Shown piece by piece: positions 1-7,798 of a stretch of DNA of 17,971 nt. The position numbers and the translations under genes are program-made. The stretch covers positions 1-17,971 of the forward strand of contig JAUQWT010000142.1 of assembly GCA_030835005.1 (NCBI GenBank), in the 5' to 3' direction. This DNA is from Ignavibacteria bacterium. Its GTDB lineage: Bacteria > Bacteroidota > Ignavibacteria > Tepidaquicellales > OLB5. The notes beneath the pieces were generated by a model. That model had not been told where the DNA came from and ran no database searches. It saw nothing but the letters and a program-made list of their open reading frames with translations. The stretch's first letter is position 1; each line of letters opens with the position of its first letter.

Positions 1-957
1 GTAGTTCCGGATTTCAAAGAAAATGAACTAAAGCACTTGCTTGGCAAAGTTGCAAAAGGAGAAAGAATAGAATCATTTGAAACAAAAAGACAGAGAAAGG
101 ATAAATCGATAATCGATGTTTCGCTTACACTCTCACCAATACGTGAAGAATCAGGAATAGTTACCCAGGTTTCCGCCATTTCGAGGGATATTACATTCAA
201 GAAACAGGTTGAGGAAGAACTCAGGAAGTATGCAGAAGAACTTGCACTTTCAAACGAAGAGCTCTACGTGTTTTCATATGCCGCTTCACACGATCTGCAG
301 GAGCCGCTTAGATCCATTCAGAATTTCCTTGAAACTCTGAACAAGAAATACAGGAAACGTCTTGGCCCTGAAATGGAAGAACAGATCTCCGCAGCAGATG
401 ATGGTGTAACCAGAATGTACAGGCTAATTACTGATTTCCTAATGTACTCAAGGGTGGGAACAGAAAGAGCCCCAAAAGAAACTGTTGACTGCAATCTTGC
501 TCTCAAAGATGCAATTGCCAATCTGGACGCTGCTATAAAGGAAAGCAAAGCAAATATTAAACAGTTTACGCTTCCCAAAATTTTCGGTAATTTTGTTCAA
601 ATGACTCAAGTACTGCAAAATTTGATAGCCAATGCAATCAAATACCAGGGCGAAAATAAACCAATGATCGAAATATCTGCTGAAAAGAAAAACGGAATGT
701 GGCTGTTTGCTGTAAAGGATAACGGTATTGGAATTGAACAATGGTTTTCAGAAAGGATATTCATAGTTTTCCAGAAACTCCATGATCACAGAAAATACCC
801 CGGCTCGGGGATTGGGCTTGCACTTTGCAAAAGAGTAATTGAAAAGCATGGAGGAAAGATCTGGTTCGAATCTGAAGTGGGCAAGGGCACTACTTTCTTC
901 TTTACACTTCCCATAATGGAAGAAAAAGTTTCTGCGGGTAAAAAGAAAAACCCTTAA
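1..957 (+). CDS. PAS-type sensor histidine kinase, 5' end missing
   Basis: Reading frame 1 is open from the first base, so the gene starts outside the window; a TTG at 37 is only an internal codon. The visible 318 residues show the C-terminal half of a PAS/PAC sensor domain (about 1-65), then a HisKA dimerisation helix with the phospho-acceptor His97 in ASHDLQEPLR, and a HATPase domain. In that domain the N box is NLIANAIKY (about 207-215), the G1 box DNGIGI (about 240), the F box around IFIVFQKLH, and the G2 box GSGIGL (about 268). The catalytic residues are all present, so the kinase looks functional. It would autophosphorylate on His and pass the phosphate to a response regulator not seen here. 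The SHDLQEPLR type is common in PAS and phytochrome-like kinases of Bacteroidota. The C-terminus looks natural, and its stop overlaps the stop of the convergent clpB gene by 4 bases. The signal sensed cannot be told. Confidence 0.9.
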   Translation, partial: VVPDFKENELKHLLGKVAKGERIESFETKRQRKDKSIIDVSLTLSPIREESGIVTQVSAISRDITFKKQVEEELRKYAEELALSNEELYVFSYAASHDLQEPLRSIQNFLETLNKKYRKRLGPEMEEQISAADDGVTRMYRLITDFLMYSRVGTERAPKETVDCNLALKDAIANLDAAIKESKANIKQFTLPKIFGNFVQMTQVLQNLIANAIKYQGENKPMIEISAEKKNGMWLFAVKDNGIGIEQWFSERIFIVFQKLHDHRKYPGSGIGLALCKRVIEKHGGKIWFESEVGKGTTFFFTLPIMEEKVSAGKKKNP

Positions 958-2270
958 GCGGATAATTCCCTTTTTAAAGCTTCTCTTTCAATTTCCAGCT
1001 GCTTTATTTTCTTTTCAATGATATCAAGTTCTTCCGGCATTGAATCAATTTCAATTCTAAGCTTGCTAGCGGCTTCATCTATCAGATCAATGGCTTTATC
1101 AGGAAGGAATCTCTCTGTAATATATCTTTGGGAAAGCACTGCAGCAGAGACAATTGCAGAATCAGTGATCCTCACGCCGTGATGAACTTCATATTTTTCT
1201 TTCAATCCCCTTAGTATAGATATCGTATCCTCAACAGTTGGTTCATTTACCATTACAGGCTGAAATCTTCTCTCAAGAGCTGGGTCTTTCTCAATATATT
1301 TTCTGTATTCATCTAAAGTTGTAGCCCCAATTGCATGCAGCTCTCCCCTGGCCAGCGCAGGCTTAAGAATGTTCGCAGCATCCATTGCTCCTTCAGATTT
1401 ACCTGCTCCAACAAGTGTGTGAATCTCATCTATAAATAAAATTATCTGGCCTTCGCTTTTTTTCACTTCGTTAATAACAGCTTTCAAGCGCTCTTCAAAC
1501 TGTCCCCTGTAACTGGCTCCTGCAATAAGTGCTCCCATATCAAGCGCAACAACGGTCTTTGATCTCAAGTTTTCCGGTACTTCTCCATTAACGATCCTGA
1601 ACGCAAGACCTTCAGCAATTGCAGTTTTTCCAACTCCGGGTTCACCGACCAAAACCGGATTATTCTTCGTCCTTCGGGACAAAACCTGCAAAACTCTGCG
1701 GATTTCGTCTTCTCTACCAATCACCGGGTCAAGTTTCCCCTGCTTGGCCAATTGATTCAGATCACGGCCATATTTCTTAAGTGACTGATAGGTTTCTTCA
1801 GGGTCCTGATTTGTTACTCTCTGATTTCCCCTTACATCCATTAAAGCTTTTAAAATATTTTCCTTGTTAAGACCCTGAGCATTAAGTAATTTTCCGGTAC
1901 TGTCTTTATCCTCTGTAAGTGAAATGAGAAGATGTTCAACACTCACATACTCATCCTTTAACTGGCCTGCTATTTTAAAAGCATTATCAAGCACTTGCTG
2001 CAGGTTTGCAGAAAGAAACTGATTTGATGCAGTGGCAGTTGAGACTTTTGGAAGTTTATCAATTAACGCGGATGTTTTAATTTTAAGTGCGTCAAGATCA
2101 GCGCCGATCTTGCTTATCAAGGAAACTGCAATGCTTTCTTTATTTTGAATCAAAGCAGCAAAAAGATGCGCCGGCTCAAGCTGCTGATTTGAATAATTAG
2201 CAGCAATTTCACCTGCTGCCTGCAAAGCCTCCTGGGCTTTTATTGTGAATCTATTGAAGTTTATAGCCAT
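954..2270 (-). CDS. clpB: ClpB disaggregase, N-terminal half only (truncated)
   Basis: The protein is 438 aa, whereas ClpB is normally about 860. It has the Clp N-domain (about 1-145) and a complete first AAA+ module: Walker A GEPGVGKT (209-216), Walker B ILFIDE (277-282), pore-loop Tyr254 in GASYRGQFEE, sensor threonines in GATTLDEY, and an Arg finger pair R334/R335. It then enters the coiled-coil middle domain and stops after REALKRELSA. The rest of the middle domain and the whole second AAA+ module are missing, and the other two frames past the stop do not read as ClpB. Full-length ClpB threads aggregated proteins with DnaK; without the second ring this product should not do so normally. 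The start MAINFNRFTIKAQEAL fits the family, with no clear Shine-Dalgarno. It follows the M3 peptidase gene by 10 bases and is probably cotranscribed. Either a decayed gene, a split gene or an assembly join. Confidence 0.88.
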   Translation of the reverse strand: MAINFNRFTIKAQEALQAAGEIAANYSNQQLEPAHLFAALIQNKESIAVSLISKIGADLDALKIKTSALIDKLPKVSTATASNQFLSANLQQVLDNAFKIAGQLKDEYVSVEHLLISLTEDKDSTGKLLNAQGLNKENILKALMDVRGNQRVTNQDPEETYQSLKKYGRDLNQLAKQGKLDPVIGREDEIRRVLQVLSRRTKNNPVLVGEPGVGKTAIAEGLAFRIVNGEVPENLRSKTVVALDMGALIAGASYRGQFEERLKAVINEVKKSEGQIILFIDEIHTLVGAGKSEGAMDAANILKPALARGELHAIGATTLDEYRKYIEKDPALERRFQPVMVNEPTVEDTISILRGLKEKYEVHHGVRITDSAIVSAAVLSQRYITERFLPDKAIDLIDEAASKLRIEIDSMPEELDIIEKKIKQLEIEREALKRELSA

Positions 2271-2280
2271 GTCTATTCTA

Positions 2281-3786
2281 CTATACTTTTATTGATAATT
2301 CATTTTTCAAATTTTCCAGAATATTATCTGTTGAAAGGTGTTCCATTCCGACCAGTCTTGATAATTCCCGAGCATCATACTTCTGGCCATGTGACCATAG
2401 TTCTTTCAGAAAGTCTCCGGCCTTTTTACTGTGAAACCACATTTTTCCAAAAGAAGATCTAAGCTGGTTTTGAAGCCCGGCCTGCAGGATCCATGCAAGA
2501 ATATAGCGGGCGCAGTAAAAATTCGGGTCCACATCAATAAGATAATTTACGCCTGAATATTCAACTTTCATTATCTCAGTATTTACATCCGAGTAGTCTT
2601 TTCTGCTTTTTGCATTATCAGTAGAAGAACTTAGTTTGAGTTCATAGTGAAGCTTTGATGCCAGTCTTCTAAGGCTTACAAGTTCTTTAAAATATTTATA
2701 CTTGAAATATTCTTCGTTATTTACATTGTTCACACCCAGATAATAATTCATCCAGTTCTCGTCCATAGTAAGGTGATCAAAGTTAACAGCATACGCTTCA
2801 GATACAGAAGAATCGCCAAACCATTTATTCTCCATTTGCAATTCCATATCTGTATTTGCAAAATGTAAAGCATGCCCCAATTCATGCAAAAATGCATAAT
2901 AATCATCTTCCCCACCCCTTGGCGGGAAGACTAGATACACTTCTTCGGGAATTCTTGTATAGGTACAAAAAGCCCGGGAAGTCTTGTTCTCCCTGTTTTC
3001 CAGATCATAAATAATCCTTCCTCCTGCACTCATATCAATTCCCATTCTAGTAATAAAATCCGATATATGTCTGTACATATGTTCTTTTGGAAAAAACCTG
3101 TCAAATTCCGGAGCCCTTAAAATAAAACTCAGATCATGCTTTTTCAGTTCTCTCAGCGGAAGGTTTACTTTTTCCTTAGAATAACGGTAGAGGTATTCAT
3201 CGTAAAGGTCATTAGTATTCAGCACGAAATCCTGCATCATTCCGTCAAGAGAGTAAAGATCAATTTCAGAAAAATGGTGAAAAAATTCAGATCTGCTCTT
3301 GAATCCAAGTATGGACAATTCATGAGTTTCTTTTCTATATAGTTTTTCAAGCAAGGGGTTCAAACGACGTTCTGTTATCGACTCAATGACATCCTGCATT
3401 CCGTCCCTCTTTGTTCTGTCTTGTTCATTTAGAAGATATATAACTGCGCTCCTGTAAGGAACTTGTGAACCATTTCCGGTCTTAATGCGAAGCTCAGATT
3501 CCAAAGAAAGGAATTCGTTTAAATCTTCCTTTAATTTCTGAGAGATTATCTCTCCATAAAAGGATTCTAACAGGAAACTCAACCGGCTTTTCTCATCGTT
3601 TTGGCAAGCCTCCGAAAGACTCTTCTTAATTATCTCAAGATTCTCCTTCGAAAACAGATCCGGATATTTATCAGTTACACTTTCAAAGTCCACAGTATTT
3701 TTCAAGCCAGCACCCTGCAAGTAAAACTCTTTACTTAGCTCACCTGTGTAAAGTTCTATTTGCCTGCGAATTTCCTGAATATTCAT
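2281..3786 (-). CDS. M3-like zinc oligopeptidase (oligoendopeptidase F type)
   Basis: A 501 aa protein without a signal peptide or membrane segment, so probably cytoplasmic. Residues 301-305 are HELGH, the zinc-binding HExxH of gluzincins in its M3 form, and Glu330 in SSVSEAYAVNF is the likely third zinc ligand. The long helical N-terminal part and the FLHELGHALHF setting agree with the M3/oligoendopeptidase F group, which cleaves short peptides inside a closed channel. At 501 aa it is shorter than the usual near-600 of PepF and may be a divergent subfamily. The ATG at 3786 lies about 17 bases below a good promoter -7 box, giving a very short leader. It is the first gene of a pair with clpB. 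A role in finishing digestion of imported peptides is inferred from the neighbouring peptide-uptake cluster. The metallopeptidase call is strong; the exact subfamily is less sure. Confidence 0.8.
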   Translation of the reverse strand: MNIQEIRRQIELYTGELSKEFYLQGAGLKNTVDFESVTDKYPDLFSKENLEIIKKSLSEACQNDEKSRLSFLLESFYGEIISQKLKEDLNEFLSLESELRIKTGNGSQVPYRSAVIYLLNEQDRTKRDGMQDVIESITERRLNPLLEKLYRKETHELSILGFKSRSEFFHHFSEIDLYSLDGMMQDFVLNTNDLYDEYLYRYSKEKVNLPLRELKKHDLSFILRAPEFDRFFPKEHMYRHISDFITRMGIDMSAGGRIIYDLENRENKTSRAFCTYTRIPEEVYLVFPPRGGEDDYYAFLHELGHALHFANTDMELQMENKWFGDSSVSEAYAVNFDHLTMDENWMNYYLGVNNVNNEEYFKYKYFKELVSLRRLASKLHYELKLSSSTDNAKSRKDYSDVNTEIMKVEYSGVNYLIDVDPNFYCARYILAWILQAGLQNQLRSSFGKMWFHSKKAGDFLKELWSHGQKYDARELSRLVGMEHLSTDNILENLKNELSIKV

Positions 3787-3802
3787 TGAGTTCTAAAGTT
3801 AA

Positions 3803-3834
3803 CAAAAATAACATTTAAAGTAGTATCAATCAAA
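3803..3834 (-). promoter_or_regulatory. Bacteroidota-type promoter for the M3 peptidase-clpB pair
   Basis: On the minus strand TTTG (3834-3831) is followed after exactly 20 bases by TATTTTTG (3810-3803). This matches the TTTG-N19/21-TAnnTTTG form known for the primary sigma factor of Bacteroides and Flavobacterium. The expected start of transcription is near 3796, about 10 bases before the ATG at 3786. It sits only 7 bases past the terminator of the upstream unit. Confidence 0.7.
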
Positions 3835-3841
3835 TATATAA

Positions 3842-3867
3842 AAAAAGCGGTATCACTACCGCTTTTT
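3842..3867 (-). terminator. Rho-independent terminator of the peptide-uptake cluster
   Basis: A perfect 11-bp stem (3842-3852 with 3857-3867) around the loop TCAC. The core is GCGGTA/TACCGC, flanked by A5/T5. On the minus strand it ends in a U run and lies 19 bases past the metalloprotease stop at 3887. The A/T symmetry would let it also work on the plus strand, but no plus-strand gene precedes it. Confidence 0.9.
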
Positions 3868-3886
3868 CTTAAAACAAAGTTAAAGA

Positions 3887-6118
3887 CTATTTGACCAGTA
3901 TCATTTTTGCTGTTTTAACAAATTCAGCGGCTTCGATCCGGTAGAAATAAATACCGCTTGGGAATTCTGCAGCATTCCAATCTGCTGAAAATTCTCCGGC
4001 TTCAAGTTTCTCATTAACCAGTACCGATACTTCTCTTCCGAGTATGTCAAAAACGGTGAGTTTCACTAAAGATGCTTTTGGTAATCCGAATTTAATATTA
4101 GTTGTCGGATTAAAAGGATTCGGATAGTTTTGATTAACAAAGTAAACATTTGGTATTACCTGAGAAATCGTCTGTATCCCGATAATCGAGCGAACAAAAG
4201 TTATAAGGAATGAGTTATTTGTCTGCAATGAATCAAGCTGAGTAAAACTCTTTACATTCCACCTTAAGCGCAATGAATCGCCGACATTTGCTGCGCCCCA
4301 AGCAGTAACAATAGAATCGAGTGTCCCTTTTGTTATCGAAAATATTGTATCATTACCATTATTATTAGAGAATCTGCTGAATACATTCGAATTATTGATC
4401 GTGCTCAGATTCCATTTATACTTAATTTCAGGAAGAGTGCCTGCACTCGTAAACGTGAAGTTCACTTTTGTAGTATCGCCTGAATAAACATTCAGCCTGT
4501 AGAGCTGCGGCGGATCAATTACAGAAAACGTATTCAGATTGGGTCTTATCTGAAATACGCTATCACTCATATCTCCGTTGGAAACATTACCTGTCTCATA
4601 GACCCGCACTTTACCTTGTGTAATTGTCGGGATATAAGGCAAAGTCCAGTCAGCAAACCTTTGAGTGGCGCTTACGTTATTCTGAATAGTGCTCCAGTTA
4701 GTTCCGTTGTTTGAAGAGTACTCAATATTAACATTCCCGGTTGTGCTTGTGCCCCAAATAATTGTAGTTAGCTGTCCGCTTCTTAATATTTCGCCTCCGT
4801 TCGGGGTTGCTACAAGAAAACCGCTGAAGGGTATCAAGCAAGGTGCATTCTCTGCATTTGTTCTGATCAATTGGGTCGGCAATGGTCCGAAACCTTTTAC
4901 CAAAGAAATTGAACCGTTCAAATGGCAATAACTCATTATTGTTCCAACGATTGCGATTGGAGGCCCGCCATAACAGCCGCCTTCAGTTGCATAACAACTG
5001 TCAATTGGTCCTCCGGGCCAGGTGCAGCTATGCGTGTGAGGAGATCCGAAATTGTGTCCTGTTTCGTGAGACACAACCATAATATCCCATGAATAAGCAG
5101 GCAGATTATTAAATGTCCCGTCAATATCACTGAATGCATAACCATAACCATTGTTCACATTAGCACAAAGCTGGTTGACCCAGGCAATACCGCCTAACCC
5201 TCCCGGTCTGGTAGTTATGTAATGAGCAAGATGTCTGGGAATAGCAGTCATATTTGAATTCCAGTATGATCTGAATTCATTAAGCAGCGTATTAGAACTT
5301 GTTCCGGTATAAGGATCGTTTATGTTATCCCAAACTCTGAGATAAGTTGACATGATCTGAACATTAATATCTCTGGTGTAAATTGCAGAAACAGGAGCAA
5401 GAAGGCTCAGAATATACTTTGAAGCATTTTCTACGCTGCCGTACCGCTGAAAAGTTTCATAATCAGATTCAACAGCGATCTGGGTTCTGATGATCTGGCT
5501 TGTTGAGTAATCGACAATTCCCGGCTTCAGGTTTTTCTGCATTTCAAGAATCTCTTTTGGTATCTCAAGACTTTCTGCGCCGCACTTAAAATCACTGTTT
5601 GCCTTGGTTTTGCTCTGCTGGAAGAAAATATAGTCGGAATTCTCATCTGTAACTTCTTTTCTGGAAAGTACAGCAACATCTCCGCTGGAAACTATCATTG
5701 CAGAAACGTCATTCCTGAAGAATGTCATCACAACCAGCGGAGAATTCTTATCTTTCAGATCAGAAGTGTAAACAACGAAAGAATTATTCATATCTACCGG
5801 TCTATCACCGTTAACAGTGCCTGCAACAATTTTGGCACCGGGTGCAAGAATCTCGAATTTATTCAACGCCAGGCGAATTACTGAATTATTATACGGGACT
5901 TCAACCAAAATTGATTCAGATTTTCTTTCAACAATCTGCCTGATTGCATTTAAGTCTACATCTATGATTTTAGCGTCATCAACAGCACTTCTGATTTCCG
6001 CGGAAATTGAATTTGTCTTGTTGATGTTAACTTTAAATGGAGAGAGATTTGCAGGCTGGGCGATTAAACCTGAAGCCAGCATCAGGAACAAAATGAGGAT
6101 GGACGTAATTTTTTTCAT
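3887..6118 (-). CDS. Secreted metzincin metalloprotease with T9SS sorting domain
   Basis: A 743 aa exported protease. Residues 1-20 (MKKITSILILFLMLASGLIA) form a signal peptide. A propeptide-like region follows, then a catalytic domain with the zinc motif HETGHNFGSPH (351-361; ligands H351, H355, H361, base E352) and a Met-turn at M395 in IMSYC. These mark an adamalysin/reprolysin-like metzincin (M12B-like) with several cysteines nearby. A beta-sandwich repeat beginning ATPNGGE (about 436-525) resembles the Kre9/KNH-like adhesion modules common in Ignavibacteria. The last 80 residues, from NYPNPFNPTT (664) to AKMILVK, are a type A sorting domain of the type IX secretion system, so the protein should leave the cell or be fixed on its surface. 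It begins 20 bases after dppB, ends at a strong terminator, and probably shares the operon. The substrate is unknown; supply of peptides for uptake is inferred. Confidence 0.9.
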   Translation of the reverse strand: MKKITSILILFLMLASGLIAQPANLSPFKVNINKTNSISAEIRSAVDDAKIIDVDLNAIRQIVERKSESILVEVPYNNSVIRLALNKFEILAPGAKIVAGTVNGDRPVDMNNSFVVYTSDLKDKNSPLVVMTFFRNDVSAMIVSSGDVAVLSRKEVTDENSDYIFFQQSKTKANSDFKCGAESLEIPKEILEMQKNLKPGIVDYSTSQIIRTQIAVESDYETFQRYGSVENASKYILSLLAPVSAIYTRDINVQIMSTYLRVWDNINDPYTGTSSNTLLNEFRSYWNSNMTAIPRHLAHYITTRPGGLGGIAWVNQLCANVNNGYGYAFSDIDGTFNNLPAYSWDIMVVSHETGHNFGSPHTHSCTWPGGPIDSCYATEGGCYGGPPIAIVGTIMSYCHLNGSISLVKGFGPLPTQLIRTNAENAPCLIPFSGFLVATPNGGEILRSGQLTTIIWGTSTTGNVNIEYSSNNGTNWSTIQNNVSATQRFADWTLPYIPTITQGKVRVYETGNVSNGDMSDSVFQIRPNLNTFSVIDPPQLYRLNVYSGDTTKVNFTFTSAGTLPEIKYKWNLSTINNSNVFSRFSNNNGNDTIFSITKGTLDSIVTAWGAANVGDSLRLRWNVKSFTQLDSLQTNNSFLITFVRSIIGIQTISQVIPNVYFVNQNYPNPFNPTTNIKFGLPKASLVKLTVFDILGREVSVLVNEKLEAGEFSADWNAAEFPSGIYFYRIEAAEFVKTAKMILVK

Positions 6119-6138
6119 TGAAGATATTTAGTTTATGA

Positions 6139-7065
6139 TTAGGTTAATTTAACTTTTGGATCAAGAAAAGCGTACATAATATCTACTAATACGTTCACAA
6201 CTATGAAAATCACTGCAGTAAACAATACAGTTCCCTGTATCATAGGAAAATCCAGCGATAGTATTGAGTTTATCGCAAGCAGCCCGATTCCGGGCCAGTT
6301 AAATATATACTCTATGAAAAATGTTCCTCCAAGCAAAGCCGCGAGCCACGCACTGATTGTGGTTATAACCGGATTAAGCGCGTTTCTCAATGCATGTCTT
6401 ATAATAACTTTCCATTCACTAACACCCTTAGCTCTTGCAGTTCTTACATAATCCTGTCCAAGTACATCAAGCATGCTTGATCTCGTCAACCGGGCAATTA
6501 TAGATAAAGGTCTCAAAGCAAGAGTAAGCATCGGCAAAACCAAATAAATCATTCCATTATTAACATACCCTGAGATCGGAAACCATTTGAGCCAGGCTCC
6601 AAATACGAGCGCCATGATGAGCCCCAAAGCGAAAGGCGGAAACGAAATACCGAACAATGCAATAAGCATTGATGCATTATCTGCAAATGTATATGGTCTG
6701 ACTGAAGATATCACTCCAATTAGAATCCCAATAATTGATGAAAGAACGAGTGCCGAAAAAGCGAGCAAAGCGGTTGCCGGAAATGTCTCAAGAATCGTTT
6801 TCAGTACATCTCTGTTTGATGAATATGACCTTCCCAGATCTCCCTGTATAGCTTTGAACATGAATCTGCCATACTGTACATATAAAGGATCGTCAAGTCC
6901 AAGCTGTTTTCTTACTGCATCAATTGAAGCAACATCAGCACGCTGTCCCAGCATAAGCCTGGCGGGGTCACCGGGGATCACATACATCAAAGAGAAAGTT
7001 ACTGTTATCACTCCAATAAGAATCAGGATAGAATACAGTAACTTTCTTAAAATATAAGTAGCCAT
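6139..7065 (-). CDS. dppB: Peptide ABC transporter permease, DppB/OppB type
   Basis: A 308 aa inner-membrane permease of the BPD_transp_1 family. The N-terminus MATYILRKLLYSILILIGV is the typical first helix of DppB, followed by the conserved VIPGDPARLMLG segment facing the periplasm. Five further hydrophobic stretches lie at about 98-120, 133-155, 170-190, 231-252 and 277-299. The EAA-type coupling loop is DYVRTARAKGVSEWKVIIRH (205-224), which docks on the ATPase. DppB acts with DppC, two ATPases and a binding protein to import di- and oligopeptides. No dppC, dppD or dppF lies in this window. The start lies 3 bases after the NlpC/P60 stop with no Shine-Dalgarno, suggesting translational coupling. 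The transported substrate cannot be read from the sequence; nickel and glutathione permeases of the same family are alternatives. Confidence 0.9.
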   Translation of the reverse strand: MATYILRKLLYSILILIGVITVTFSLMYVIPGDPARLMLGQRADVASIDAVRKQLGLDDPLYVQYGRFMFKAIQGDLGRSYSSNRDVLKTILETFPATALLAFSALVLSSIIGILIGVISSVRPYTFADNASMLIALFGISFPPFALGLIMALVFGAWLKWFPISGYVNNGMIYLVLPMLTLALRPLSIIARLTRSSMLDVLGQDYVRTARAKGVSEWKVIIRHALRNALNPVITTISAWLAALLGGTFFIEYIFNWPGIGLLAINSILSLDFPMIQGTVLFTAVIFIVVNVLVDIMYAFLDPKVKLT

Positions 7066-7068
7066 GAA

Positions 7069-7665
7069 TTATTTTATAACACGTCTGGCTGTTACGTATT
7101 TTGCATTGTAATAATCTTCATTCAGCGAGCTTGTTTTAACTCCGCCGCTTGATGAAGAATGGGCAAATACACTTTCTCCAAGGTAAATGCCTACATGCGA
7201 TATCCTTCTACCCATTGTGTTAAAAAACACCAGATCACCGAACTGAAGATTTTCCCTGTCAACAGGTTCTCCCACAGTTGATTGCATTATGGAAGTTCTT
7301 GGAATATCAACTCCCAATGCATACTTCATCACTCTCTGGCAAAAAGCAGAACAATCAATACCATTAGTAGTTGTTCCGCCCCATAAATAAGGAGTATTAA
7401 TTAGCTCAATAATTCTGATCATAACAGCATCCCTGTCAACAGAGTTGTTGGAATATTCGGAAACAATGTTTGTAAGCGTCTCAAGGTTAGACTGCTCTAT
7501 CAAACTTTTTTTCTGAATACCAGTCAGGCTGGCTACTTCTTCTGTTTTCTTGGTCTTTTTGTTAGTCTTAACGCTGTAATCACTGTCGCTTGCTGAACAC
7601 CCGATCAAAGCTGTGATCAGTACCGGCAAGAACAGTAAACCGATGATTTTCTTTTTTATTATCAA
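7069..7665 (-). CDS. NlpC/P60 peptidoglycan endopeptidase, lipoprotein
   Basis: A 198 aa lipoprotein with a signal peptide ending in the lipobox ALIGC (Cys23). A charged linker leads to an NlpC/P60 domain (about 75-198) with catalytic Cys105 in GIDCSAF, His157 in ISHVGIYLG, and a third polar residue, probably His169 in FAHSSSSGG. YLWGGTTTNGIDC and FGDLVFF are family signatures. The family cleaves D-Glu/meso-diaminopimelate bonds in peptidoglycan stem peptides, here at a membrane facing the periplasm. The start is TTG at 7665: a stop-free extension upstream offers no ATG or GTG nearby, and GGA of a Shine-Dalgarno (7675-7677) lies 9 bases before it. It lies between the solute-binding protein gene and dppB, an unusual place that could tie wall-peptide release to uptake. 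The enzyme class is secure; the link to transport is inferred. Confidence 0.9.
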   Translation of the reverse strand: MIIKKKIIGLLFLPVLITALIGCSASDSDYSVKTNKKTKKTEEVASLTGIQKKSLIEQSNLETLTNIVSEYSNNSVDRDAVMIRIIELINTPYLWGGTTTNGIDCSAFCQRVMKYALGVDIPRTSIMQSTVGEPVDRENLQFGDLVFFNTMGRRISHVGIYLGESVFAHSSSSGGVKTSSLNEDYYNAKYVTARRVIK

Positions 7666-7708
7666 ATAGGTGTTTCCTTTCTTTTGTTTAGTTTAGTATG
7701 TAATATAA

Positions 7709-7731
7709 CTTTTATTGATTACTAATAAAAG
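7709..7731. repeat. AT-rich inverted repeat between binding-protein and NlpC genes
   Basis: CTTTTATT (7709-7716) and AATAAAAG (7724-7731) form a perfect 8-bp inverted repeat with a 7-base spacer in the 133-base gap. With almost no G or C it would be a weak hairpin; it might attenuate or protect the upstream message. No good promoter of the type seen elsewhere in this window was found in the gap, so the genes may be one transcript. Confidence 0.35.
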
Positions 7732-7798
7732 CTAAAACCGTGCAGATAACTCTATGATATAAAACAACTAATAATCAAAATAAATTCCATTGATTTGT

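Noticed and set aside
900..956. Continuation of ClpB past its stop by a frameshift
   Set aside because: Both other minus-strand frames read as antisense of the kinase and give no middle-domain sequence.
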